This document shows, piece after piece, positions 1 to 5,673 of a stretch of DNA of 6,383 nucleotides. How positions within the stretch are numbered: the first letter of the stretch is position 1; the number at the start of each line of letters is the position of its first letter. The notes under the pieces are model-generated. The model ran no database searches and was not told the DNA's origin. It worked only from the letters and a program-made list of their open reading frames with translations. Source of the DNA: an uncultured Prevotellaceae bacterium (GTDB lineage Bacteria; Bacteroidota; Bacteroidia; Bacteroidales; Bacteroidaceae); contig CAMKMK010000133.1 of NCBI GenBank assembly GCA_946413885.1, positions 1-6,383 on the forward strand, given 5' to 3'. The translations under genes were made by a program, and so were the position numbers.

Positions 1-1
1 C

Positions 2-1684
2 GTCGAGATAGCCCAGTTGGCCCTATGGCTGCGTACCGCCAAGCCCCACCGCAAGCTTAACTCTTTGAACGAGAACATCAAGTGCGGTAACTCGCTAATC
101 AGCGACCCCGCCATTGCTGGCGAAAAGGCCTTCGACTGGCAGAAGGAGTTCCCCAAAGTGTTTGAAAAGGGAGGCTTTGATGTGGTGATTGGTAATCCGC
201 CGTATGTACAGCTACAGAGTATGGGGGCCATGAGCGATGTCTATGCCCAGTGTGGATATGAGACTTACAATAAAATGGCAGATATATACTGTCTGTTCTA
301 TGAACAAGGTTGCCGACTGCTCAAAGGGAATGGTCTCTTAGGTTTTATTGCTTCGAACAAATGGTTGAAGATTAACTATGGAGAGCCTTTGCGCAGATAC
401 CTGGTAAGCAAAATGAATCCTCTTTTGCTGGTGGACTTTCCTGGTGTACCCGTTTTTGAAGACGCAACTGTAGACCCACAGATTCTGATTGTCAGAAAGC
501 AGCAATATAGGGGGAAAACACAAGTTTGTGCTGTCAAATCAAGACAAGAAAGTCTGTCAGAATATGTACCAGAACACACGATGGAGATGAACTTCAGTTC
601 AGAGCCTTGGACAATAAGAGACATGCGTGTGACTGATTTACTAAAGAAAATAGATTCATTAGGGAAGGCGCTAAAGGATTTACCCATCTCAATAAACTAT
701 GGTATAAAAACTGGATATAACGATGCATTCTTTATCGATGGAGAAACAAGAGAATCTCTTATCAAAGAATCTTCCAGTTCAGCTGAGATGATACGCCCAT
801 TGCTTAGAGGTAGAGATATCGTCCCTTGGAGAGTTGAAGCAAAAGACCAATATATTATCTTTGTTCCTTGGCACTTCCCGCTTCATCTTGACCCTTCAAT
901 ACAGGGATGTTCCCTGAAGGCAGAAGAAGCATTTGCTAATCAATATCCTGCTGTGTATAATCATTTGCAAAAGCATAAAGAAAAACTATCAGCAAGAAAC
1001 AAAGCAGAAACTGGAATCAGATATGAATGGTATGCTTCGCAGCGTTGGGGAGCTGATTACTACGAAGACTTTGCAAAGCCCAAGATATTATACCCAAATA
1101 TGACAAAGTATCTTCCTTTCTGCTATGATGAAAGCGGTGCTATTTGCAACGACAAGGCTTTCATTATAACATCTAATGAAGAATCTTTCTCGCTAAAGTT
1201 CTTATTGGCAATCTTGAATTCAAGTCTTGCCAAGTTTTGGATTCGCTATATTTGTCCAGAACTGGGAGAAGATCGTCGTGAGGTTCGTAAGGTCTATTTT
1301 GAGAACTTTCATATTGCAGATGGAGATCAGCAACCCTTTATTGCTCTTGCTGACACGATGTTCTCCCTCAACTCCCAACTACAGGAAAAGCGCAGCCGTT
1401 TCCTGCGTCGACTGAGTGATAACTTGGAAGATGTGAAGATAACGACAGCCTTGCAGCAGTTCGACCAGATGGATTTCAAGGGATTTGTGGCAGAGTTGAA
1501 GAAACAGAAGATTAAACTGACGCTGTCACAGCAGGATGAATGGGAAGAATACTTCAACCAACGCGTGGCAGAGTGCCAGGAACTCTCAGCACAGATCAGG
1601 GCCACAGATGAAGAGATTGACACCCGCGTCTTCGACCTCTATGGGCTGACGGAGGAAGAGCGAGGAATAGTAATGAGGGCATAA
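2..1684 (+). CDS. Type IIG restriction-modification enzyme (Eco57I/TaqI-like adenine methylase), C-terminal part
   Basis: Enzymes of this family join a nuclease, an adenine-N6 DNA methylase and a target-recognition domain in one chain. The frame is open to the window edge, so the true start lies upstream; the TTG at 17 is not the start, because codons before it already read VEIAQLALWLRT, a usual methylase segment. Numbering from the codon at nt 17, the catalytic methylase motif IV is NPPY at 60-63 (IGNPPYVQLQ), preceded by IKCGNSL at 21-27. A TaqI-type specificity region follows, with GIKTGYNDAFFID (229-241), IRPLLRGRDI (259-268) and FLLAILNSSLAKFWIR (395-410). A charged helical tail ends in LYGLTEEE (541-548), a common family ending. 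The SAM-binding motif I and any nuclease domain would lie upstream and are not visible. About 560 residues are present against roughly 1000 or more in full-length members. The specificity region is AT-richer than its flanks. Family call is firm; target site cannot be read from the sequence. Confidence 0.9.
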   Translation, partial: VEIAQLALWLRTAKPHRKLNSLNENIKCGNSLISDPAIAGEKAFDWQKEFPKVFEKGGFDVVIGNPPYVQLQSMGAMSDVYAQCGYETYNKMADIYCLFYEQGCRLLKGNGLLGFIASNKWLKINYGEPLRRYLVSKMNPLLLVDFPGVPVFEDATVDPQILIVRKQQYRGKTQVCAVKSRQESLSEYVPEHTMEMNFSSEPWTIRDMRVTDLLKKIDSLGKALKDLPISINYGIKTGYNDAFFIDGETRESLIKESSSSAEMIRPLLRGRDIVPWRVEAKDQYIIFVPWHFPLHLDPSIQGCSLKAEEAFANQYPAVYNHLQKHKEKLSARNKAETGIRYEWYASQRWGADYYEDFAKPKILYPNMTKYLPFCYDESGAICNDKAFIITSNEESFSLKFLLAILNSSLAKFWIRYICPELGEDRREVRKVYFENFHIADGDQQPFIALADTMFSLNSQLQEKRSRFLRRLSDNLEDVKITTALQQFDQMDFKGFVAELKKQKIKLTLSQQDEWEEYFNQRVAECQELSAQIRATDEEIDTRVFDLYGLTEEERGIVMRA

Positions 1685-1918
1685 AAAGAAAACTATGATG
1701 ATGAGACAGGTGACGAAAAATCGCGCTGCTTTACGGCAAAGGAGCTGATGGACTTGGGGCTGAACTTCGACCAATGCAAGTTCCCCAAGGAAGAGGAAGA
1801 AGTCTTGCGTCCAGAAGAACTCCTGAAGCAGTACCACGAGAAGCGTACAGCCCTCGATGCCAAGATAGACCAGACGCTCAGTGAAATTCAGAATATGTTA
1901 GGTATTACAATAGATTAA
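1685..1918 (+). pseudogene. Remnant of a Type I methylase subunit (HsdM), C-terminal tail only
   Basis: Directly after the TAA at 1682-1684 the same frame stays open for 77 codons and ends at TAA 1916-1918. The translation is strongly protein-like: FTAKELMDLGLNFDQCKF, then a PKEEEEVLRPEELLKQY segment, then a helical AKIDQTLSEIQNMLGI ending. From memory this matches the C-terminal tail of Bacteroidales Type I N-6 methylases, which often read NLDQCGFP, EEEEIL, an ELI..Y helix and a final ILGI. The catalytic methylase core is absent and no normal start codon exists before ATG 1748, so it is best read as a decayed or recombined hsdM 3' end. AAAGGAG at 1738-1744 precedes ATG 1748 by only 3 bases, so a 56-residue product is possible but would have no catalytic part. 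The short gap to the next gene fits an old hsdM-rhuM junction. Confidence 0.68.
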
Positions 1919-1922
1919 GACA

Positions 1923-2924
1923 ATGGCAGAGAAAGAGAACAAATTGATATTATATAAGGATGAAGAAGGGAAAGTAAACGTAAATGTTCGTTTTGCTGAT
2001 GAGGATGTTTGGTTGACGCAAGCCCAACTGGCAGAGATTTACAACACTACCCAGCAGAATATAAGTCTGCATCAAAAAGGTATTTATGCAGATGGGGAAC
2101 TTGAAGAAGAGGCAACTCACAAGAAATACTTGTTAGTTCGCCAGGAGGGTAATCGGCAAGTTAAGCGAGAGATTGATCATTACAACCTCGACATGATTAT
2201 TGCTCTTGGCTATCGTGTGCAGTCACCCATTGCTGTCCGTTTCCGTCGCTGGGCCACTCAACGTCTGCACGAGTATATCCAGAAGGGCTTCACAATGGAT
2301 GATGAACGATTGAAACAAGGCGGTAATCGCTATTTCAAGGAGTTGTTGCAACGCATCCGTGACATTCGTAGTAGCGAACGCAACTTCTATCAGCAGGTTA
2401 CTGATATCTATGCCACCTCTACCGATTATGATCCTCGTGCCAAGCTAACCAAGCATTTTTTTGCTACCGTTCAGAATAAGATGCACTATGCCGTTCATGA
2501 ACATACCGCTGCGGAATTGATTTACGAGCGAGTGGATAATGAGAAACCCTTTGTGGGTATGACCAACTTCAAGGGAAACTATATTACTCGCGACGATGTA
2601 AAGATAGCGAAAAACTACCTGACAGAGTTGGAACTGCAACGTTTGAACCTGCTGACCTCGCAATTCTTGGACTATGCTGAGTTCCAAGCTTTAGAGCAGA
2701 ATCCTATGACTATGGCCGACTGGATAGCTGCACTCGACGACCAGATATTGCGCTTGCGTAAAAACATCTTAGAGGGAACTGGTACTGTGTCGCATCAAGA
2801 AGCTATCGAAAAAGCCGAACGAGAATTTGAAATCTATCGTGAGCGCGAAATGCGTATGCTTGAGAGCGACTTTGATAAGGCTGTAAAGGGCTTGTTAGAT
2901 AAGAATAACAATCCAGAGAAATAA
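1923..2924 (+). CDS. rhuM: RhuM-family protein (virulence RhuM family, COG3943-like)
   Basis: This is a complete 333-residue gene of the usual family length. The N-terminal third carries VWLTQAQLAEIYNTTQQNIS (29-48), a helix-turn-helix-like segment with the family's typical WLTQAQ start. It is followed by the conserved LGYRVQSPIAVRFRRWATQ (95-113) and KGFTMDDERL (121-130) blocks. The C-terminal half has GMTNFKGNYITRDDVKIAKN (212-231) and PMTMADWI (261-268), then a charged helical end. No signal peptide or membrane segment is seen, so it should be cytoplasmic. RhuM was named from a Salmonella pathogenicity island, but its biochemical role is unknown; homologues are frequently found between hsdM and hsdS of Type I restriction loci, which fits the remnants on both sides here. 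ATG 1923 is chosen because it lies 4 bases after the preceding stop and gives the full family N-terminus; there is no strong ribosome site. It probably depends on upstream transcription through the methylase gene. Confidence 0.88.
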   Translation: MAEKENKLILYKDEEGKVNVNVRFADEDVWLTQAQLAEIYNTTQQNISLHQKGIYADGELEEEATHKKYLLVRQEGNRQVKREIDHYNLDMIIALGYRVQSPIAVRFRRWATQRLHEYIQKGFTMDDERLKQGGNRYFKELLQRIRDIRSSERNFYQQVTDIYATSTDYDPRAKLTKHFFATVQNKMHYAVHEHTAAELIYERVDNEKPFVGMTNFKGNYITRDDVKIAKNYLTELELQRLNLLTSQFLDYAEFQALEQNPMTMADWIAALDDQILRLRKNILEGTGTVSHQEAIEKAEREFEIYREREMRMLESDFDKAVKGLLDKNNNPEK

Positions 2925-2932
2925 GTAAACCC

Positions 2933-3001
2933 ATGACCGCACAACAACTGAAGAAAACATCCTCTTCCTGTCCTCTTTTCAACTTGATTTTATTCTTTTA
3001 A
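2933..3001 (+). pseudogene. Possible stub of a Type I specificity subunit (HsdS) N-terminus
   Basis: Eight bases after the rhuM stop, an ATG opens a 22-codon frame starting MTAQQLKK and ending at TAA 2999-3001. Many Bacteroidales HsdS proteins, as I recall them, begin with a very similar M-(N/T)-(A/T)-QQLK-x-x-IL sequence, and hsdS commonly follows rhuM. After codon 8 the similarity stops in this frame. A one-base shift at the AAAA run around 2954-2957 would read KKNIL, closer to the family, but the continuation is still unlike HsdS. The likely reading is an hsdS gene cut off just after its start by deletion. The match is only about eight to eleven residues, so it is weak alone; its position and the upstream HsdM tail are what make it credible. 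Confidence 0.45.
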
Positions 3002-3059
3002 AAAGCAGAACTTAGAGCCTAAAAGCGGTAAGGATTTCATTCTCAGGAGAGTAATGGAG

Positions 3060-3087
3060 TTTACCGTTTTCTGTTTACTGTTTATCG
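3060..3087. repeat. Four imperfect tandem copies of a 7-base unit
   Basis: The 28 bases divide into TTTACCG, TTTTCTG, TTTACTG and TTTATCG, matching a TTTAYYG pattern with one deviation (T for A in the second unit). The 7-base periodicity is exact. No function is evident. It begins just downstream of the decayed restriction cassette, so it may be part of a repeat or a recombination scar. Confidence 0.5.
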
Positions 3088-3130
3088 CTCTTTTGGCGAA
3101 ATTTTTCTCGAAAAAAAGTTGGTTTTTCTT

Positions 3131-3162
3131 GTTGGAGATTACAGGAAAAAGCTATAACTTTG
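3131..3162 (+). promoter_or_regulatory. Candidate Bacteroidetes-type promoter (-33 GTTG, -7 TAACTTTG)
   Basis: TAACTTTG at 3155-3162 fits the Bacteroidetes -7 consensus TAnnTTTG exactly. GTTG at 3131-3134, one base off the -33 TTTG, lies 20 bases upstream, within the usual 19-21 base spacing. Transcription would start near 3168 and run rightward into a GC-rich hairpin and toward the 3' end of the minus-strand DUF6259 gene. No protein gene follows on this strand, so it may be an orphan promoter, a small-RNA promoter, or chance. Confidence 0.4.
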
Positions 3163-3174
3163 ACTCAAAGTTAT
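3154..3174. repeat. Perfect 10-bp inverted repeat with a 1-base centre
   Basis: The arms are ATAACTTTGA (3154-3163) and TCAAAGTTAT (3165-3174), separated by a single C. All ten pairs match. A one-base centre is too tight for an RNA hairpin without opening several inner pairs, so a protein-bound operator or a repeat end is a better explanation than a structured RNA. The left arm contains the TAnnTTTG promoter match, and by symmetry the same -7 motif is present on the other strand. Confidence 0.6.
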
Positions 3175-3175
3175 G

Positions 3176-3192
3176 GCGCTCCGTGGGAGCGC
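3176..3192. repeat. Perfect GC-rich hairpin, 7-bp stem with GTG loop
   Basis: GCGCTCC (3176-3182) pairs perfectly with GGAGCGC (3186-3192) around a 3-base loop. It begins two bases after the preceding palindrome and would lie at the 5' end of any transcript from the candidate promoter. No T-run follows on the plus strand, and on the minus strand only CATAAC follows, so it is not a standard terminator in either direction. Confidence 0.6.
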
Positions 3193-3226
3193 AGGCGGAG
3201 TCCGATTTAACTATCTACTCTTGCAC

Positions 3227-3255
3227 ACTTTTCTTAAAAAGCGCTTAAGAGAAGT
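3227..3255. terminator. Possible terminator-like dyad between convergent genes
   Basis: ACTTTTCTTAA (3227-3237) and TTAAGAGAAGT (3245-3255) form an 11-bp stem around a 7-base AAAGCGC loop. The plus-strand RNA has one G-U pair at 3231/3251; in the minus-strand RNA that position becomes an A-C mismatch. It lies between convergent genes, where a bidirectional terminator is expected, and would also close a short transcript from the candidate promoter at 3131. No U-tract follows on either strand and the stem is AT-rich, so a classical rho-independent terminator is doubtful. Confidence 0.35.
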
Positions 3256-3309
3256 TGAAATCAGGATAAAGAGATCAGCGGCAAGAAGAGAATCCTGCTG
3301 TGCAGAAAC

Positions 3310-5502
3310 TCAATAAACCGCAATGACTGACAGGGGAGGAAGGAGAATGCTGCCATTCAAACAAGCCATCCGCTCAGCGCCACGACGGAAAGAATACTCT
3401 CTTCCCACGAAAGCTGAAGAGCGAACATTCACCTCAGTATTCCGCCAGTTCACCAGAAAATGAACGGTCTTGCCCTTATGCTCGTAGGACGTGCTCAGCA
3501 CATCAGGCACATTGACTGGTCCCATATTGGTGAATATCTGTGATTGACCACATTCGAAAGGAAGGGGATGCTTTGTTCGTCCAAACTGAAGATACTCTGG
3601 ACATGCTTTTCTCCATTCGGTGAGTCTCTTTATCAGAGTAAGTGACGCCTCGCGGTCAGGTCGATATGCTGGAGAGAAATCGCGTTGACCCCACGCCCAT
3701 AGAATCACTCCTTCGTCATTGATGACGACTGTCAGGAAATCTCCAGCGAGGAAGGAATAAGCCAAGCGATACTGGAATATCTCTGGAGTCTGTCGACAGT
3801 CGACGAATCCGTCTCCACATACATTATTTCCCATGAAGTTGGTGACATACTCATGATAGATATACGAGTAGAGGGGCACAGGCTGGCCGCCATTGAAATT
3901 GAGTCCACAACGGTTGTCTGAGAAGAGGATTTTGGGGATGAAAGGTTCTGCCGCAGCACTTTCGCATCCAAGGACCAGCCCTGGATTTTCTTTAAGAACC
4001 TGTTCGTATAACTCGTTTGCCGCCTCACTTTCCCATTTTCCTGGTACTGCGGGATGGCCGTGATCATGGGAGTAACACATGTAGGGAGTTCCGCCGTGGT
4101 TTTGGTCCATCATCTGAATGTAAGCCACTCCTGACGACCTGATCTTCTTCATCTCCTCTGTAAGAGTGCGTCTCGTGAAATCTGTGGAAGGACAAAGGTC
4201 ATAGCCGCTTCGTTGTCCTGTACAAATCCTGGAAAGCGGTAAACTTCCGTCTGGAGCGAGGCACATATACTTCTCGAGATGCCCGTCCTTGAAGGCTTGG
4301 GATTTATCGTAATCCACCAGATTGCTCTTTTGAGTCCATCCCATGCCGCTGCAATAGACTCCCACTTCTCCTCCTATTCCATGCATGCGGTTGACAAATT
4401 CCCTGAGGGCATCTTCTCCGCCATAGGGAGGCCAGACGTAAGGAGGTGCCCAAGGAGCGGTTCCCTCCCAATGCATCAAGAGGGCCATCACGGGAGCTCC
4501 TGTCTGTCTGGTAAAGTCTTCAATAATAGGCATTGCGTTCACGTAAGGGAAGAGTTTGTTGGGCGACATCTCGTCCATATCATGATGTCCCCTGACACAA
4601 TAGGTCAGAACTACGTATGGTTCAAAGTACCATTTGGGCAACGATTTGTTCTCTTCAAGGCGGACAAAACCCTTGTGATGCGAGTCAAAATAGTGGCGAT
4701 AGATGTCCGCTGCATCGTACCAATTGCCCTCGAAGCAGCCAAGGACGGTTTCTTCGCCAGACACGTACGAGCCCTTCTCTGCACCAGGATAAAGCCTCAG
4801 CTGGAGATGAATCCCTTCTGCCGTCTTGCGGAAATCAACCTGGCGTGTATTGTGCAAAGGGTCGTGCGCACCAAAATAGACACCTCCCTTGTGGGTCACC
4901 TGAGCAATGAAGGGAGTCAAGACCATTCCTGGATACATGCCGTAGTTGCCCTGACTCGGATACTCAGGCTCGATATAATAATGCTTGGATGCATCGCTGA
5001 AGAAGCCTCCCTCGTTGTAAGGCCACAGGATTCCTTCGTCTTCTGAGGTAGTCTCTTTGACTGAGACGCAGGGGTACTCCATCCATTCTATCTGATCGTC
5101 TGTGTCCACCTTCATCGAGAAATGGAAAAGTCCGTCTTTCTTGTCCGCTCCTACAGAAACCAGTACCTGAAAAACACGGTCTGGAAAATCTGAATAGGCA
5201 AAGGTCAGGCGTTTCCCTCTCTTGACAAACGTACATGTACGAGCATCTGTAGCGGTGTATATGTAGGGAGTTCCATCCTCGTTCCTGAAACGGATGCGGA
5301 ATAGTGGCTCGTTAGCATCCGCGAGAAGATTCTCGTCTTTGCCAAGATAACTTACGGATCCTGTTGTCCTGTTCATGGACAGGCTGTAGCCTGAATCCTT
5401 TATCGTGAGCGAAACCTCTTCACCCCCACTTGGGGAGCCAGCGATCACGAATAAAGCATGTGCTGACAACAGCAAAAAGCAAACAAGTTTAGTTTTCAAC
5501 AT
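3310..5502 (-). CDS. Secreted DUF6259-type protein, probable TIM-barrel glycoside hydrolase
   Basis: This is a complete 730-residue gene. Residues 1-21 form a signal peptide (MLKTKLVCFLLLSAHALFVIA) with a V-I-A site before G22 for signal peptidase I; no lipobox cysteine is present, so export to periplasm or beyond rather than lipoprotein anchoring is inferred. An N-terminal beta-rich region (about 30-260) is followed by NWYDAADIYRHYFDSH (260-275), a link typical of barrel hydrolases. The barrel (about 290-620) includes a tryptophan- and proline-rich segment (WEGTAPWAPPYVWPPYGG, 345-362), YIQMMDQNHGG (461-471) and LVLGCESAAAEP (509-520). A beta-sandwich end follows (HFLVNWRN, 681-688). Asp466 and Glu514 sit at strand ends and are guesses for nucleophile and acid/base. 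I assign it to DUF6259 from overall resemblance; the substrate is unknown, though a host or plant glycan is likely. ATG 5502 gives the signal peptide at residue 1 and has AAAGGA 8 bases upstream. Confidence 0.78.
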   Translation of the reverse strand: MLKTKLVCFLLLSAHALFVIAGSPSGGEEVSLTIKDSGYSLSMNRTTGSVSYLGKDENLLADANEPLFRIRFRNEDGTPYIYTATDARTCTFVKRGKRLTFAYSDFPDRVFQVLVSVGADKKDGLFHFSMKVDTDDQIEWMEYPCVSVKETTSEDEGILWPYNEGGFFSDASKHYYIEPEYPSQGNYGMYPGMVLTPFIAQVTHKGGVYFGAHDPLHNTRQVDFRKTAEGIHLQLRLYPGAEKGSYVSGEETVLGCFEGNWYDAADIYRHYFDSHHKGFVRLEENKSLPKWYFEPYVVLTYCVRGHHDMDEMSPNKLFPYVNAMPIIEDFTRQTGAPVMALLMHWEGTAPWAPPYVWPPYGGEDALREFVNRMHGIGGEVGVYCSGMGWTQKSNLVDYDKSQAFKDGHLEKYMCLAPDGSLPLSRICTGQRSGYDLCPSTDFTRRTLTEEMKKIRSSGVAYIQMMDQNHGGTPYMCYSHDHGHPAVPGKWESEAANELYEQVLKENPGLVLGCESAAAEPFIPKILFSDNRCGLNFNGGQPVPLYSYIYHEYVTNFMGNNVCGDGFVDCRQTPEIFQYRLAYSFLAGDFLTVVINDEGVILWAWGQRDFSPAYRPDREASLTLIKRLTEWRKACPEYLQFGRTKHPLPFECGQSQIFTNMGPVNVPDVLSTSYEHKGKTVHFLVNWRNTEVNVRSSAFVGREYSFRRGAERMACLNGSILLPPLSVIAVY

Positions 5503-5510
5503 TTCGATAT

Positions 5511-5516
5511 TCCTTT
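5511..5516 (-). promoter_or_regulatory. Ribosome binding site for the DUF6259 gene
   Basis: On the minus strand AAAGGA lies 8 bases before the ATG at 5500-5502. Its spacing is normal and supports this start, which is also the one that places a signal peptide at the N-terminus. No convincing TAnnTTTG promoter was found between this site and the upstream gene. Confidence 0.5.
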
Positions 5517-5556
5517 CAACCTTAGAATGTTTCGTATCCCAGTTCTTTTTTTAATG

Positions 5557-5594
5557 ATAATCCGAGAGAAACGCTTCAGCCCCACCCGGATTAT
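5557..5594. repeat. 8-bp inverted repeat in the leader of the DUF6259 gene
   Basis: ATAATCCG (5557-5564) and CGGATTAT (5587-5594) are perfect reverse complements separated by 22 bases. It lies 54 to 92 bases upstream of the DUF6259 ATG. On the minus strand the dyad is followed by CATTAAAAAAAG, an A-run rather than a T-run, so it is not a terminator. It could be a two-half-site operator for a regulator of this gene or a leader RNA stem; the sequence does not decide. Confidence 0.45.
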
Positions 5595-5645
5595 ATTCAA
5601 GTTGTCGTAGTGTTTTAGACTATCGTCGAGCTGCTTTACGTTCGG

Positions 5646-5670
5646 AAAAGTCGAAGCAAGCTTGACTTTT
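5646..5670 (-). terminator. Putative rho-independent terminator of the GLUG-protein gene
   Basis: On the minus strand AAAAGTC (5670-5664) pairs with GACTTTT (5652-5646). The stem continues inward with AAG pairing CTT around a CTTG loop, with one C bulged. The structure starts 3 bases after the TGA stop of the GLUG gene and ends in four T. The A-rich 5' side and T-run on the 3' side are typical of an intrinsic terminator, though the stem has few GC pairs. It would separate this gene's transcript from the DUF6259 gene downstream. Confidence 0.6.
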
Positions 5671-5673
5671 CTC

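Larger units (their letters stand above)
2925..3309. other. Convergent intergenic region of 385 bases without an intact gene
   Basis: This stretch separates the plus-strand restriction genes from the minus-strand DUF6259 gene. It contains, in order, the possible hsdS stub, four imperfect heptamer copies, a promoter-like element inside a palindrome, a perfect GC-rich hairpin and an AT-rich dyad. A 64-codon open frame beginning at 3054 shows no recognisable family, overlaps these non-coding structures and is not annotated. Nothing recognisable was seen at about 3255-3309, just downstream of the DUF6259 stop. Confidence 0.7.

Noticed and set aside
17..19. TTG at 17 as the true start of the methylase gene
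   Set aside because: The frame is open to the window edge and the codons before it encode a conserved methylase segment (VEIAQ), so the gene begins upstream.
1682..1684. TAA as a nonsense mutation breaking a single longer Type IIG gene
   Set aside because: Type IIG proteins of this family commonly end shortly after an LYGLTEEE-like sequence, so the stop looks natural. The downstream codons resemble HsdM, a different family.
2892..2911. TTGTTA/TAACAA inverted repeat near the end of rhuM
   Set aside because: Six AT-rich pairs inside coding sequence without a T-run; easily explained by chance.
3054..3248. 64-codon plus-strand open frame, hydrophobic at its start
   Set aside because: It overlaps the heptamer repeat, the promoter-like palindrome, the GC hairpin and the dyad. 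No family resemblance is visible and the hydrophobic start is explained by T-rich DNA.
4279..5046. Long plus-strand open frame (255 codons) opposite the DUF6259 gene
   Set aside because: It is fully antisense to a well-supported coding gene, has no recognisable domain and a composition expected from the complement of that gene.
5517..5524. TAAGGTTG on the minus strand as a -7 promoter element for the DUF6259 gene
   Set aside because: It has one mismatch to TAnnTTTG and would give a leader too short to hold the ribosome site, with which it nearly overlaps.
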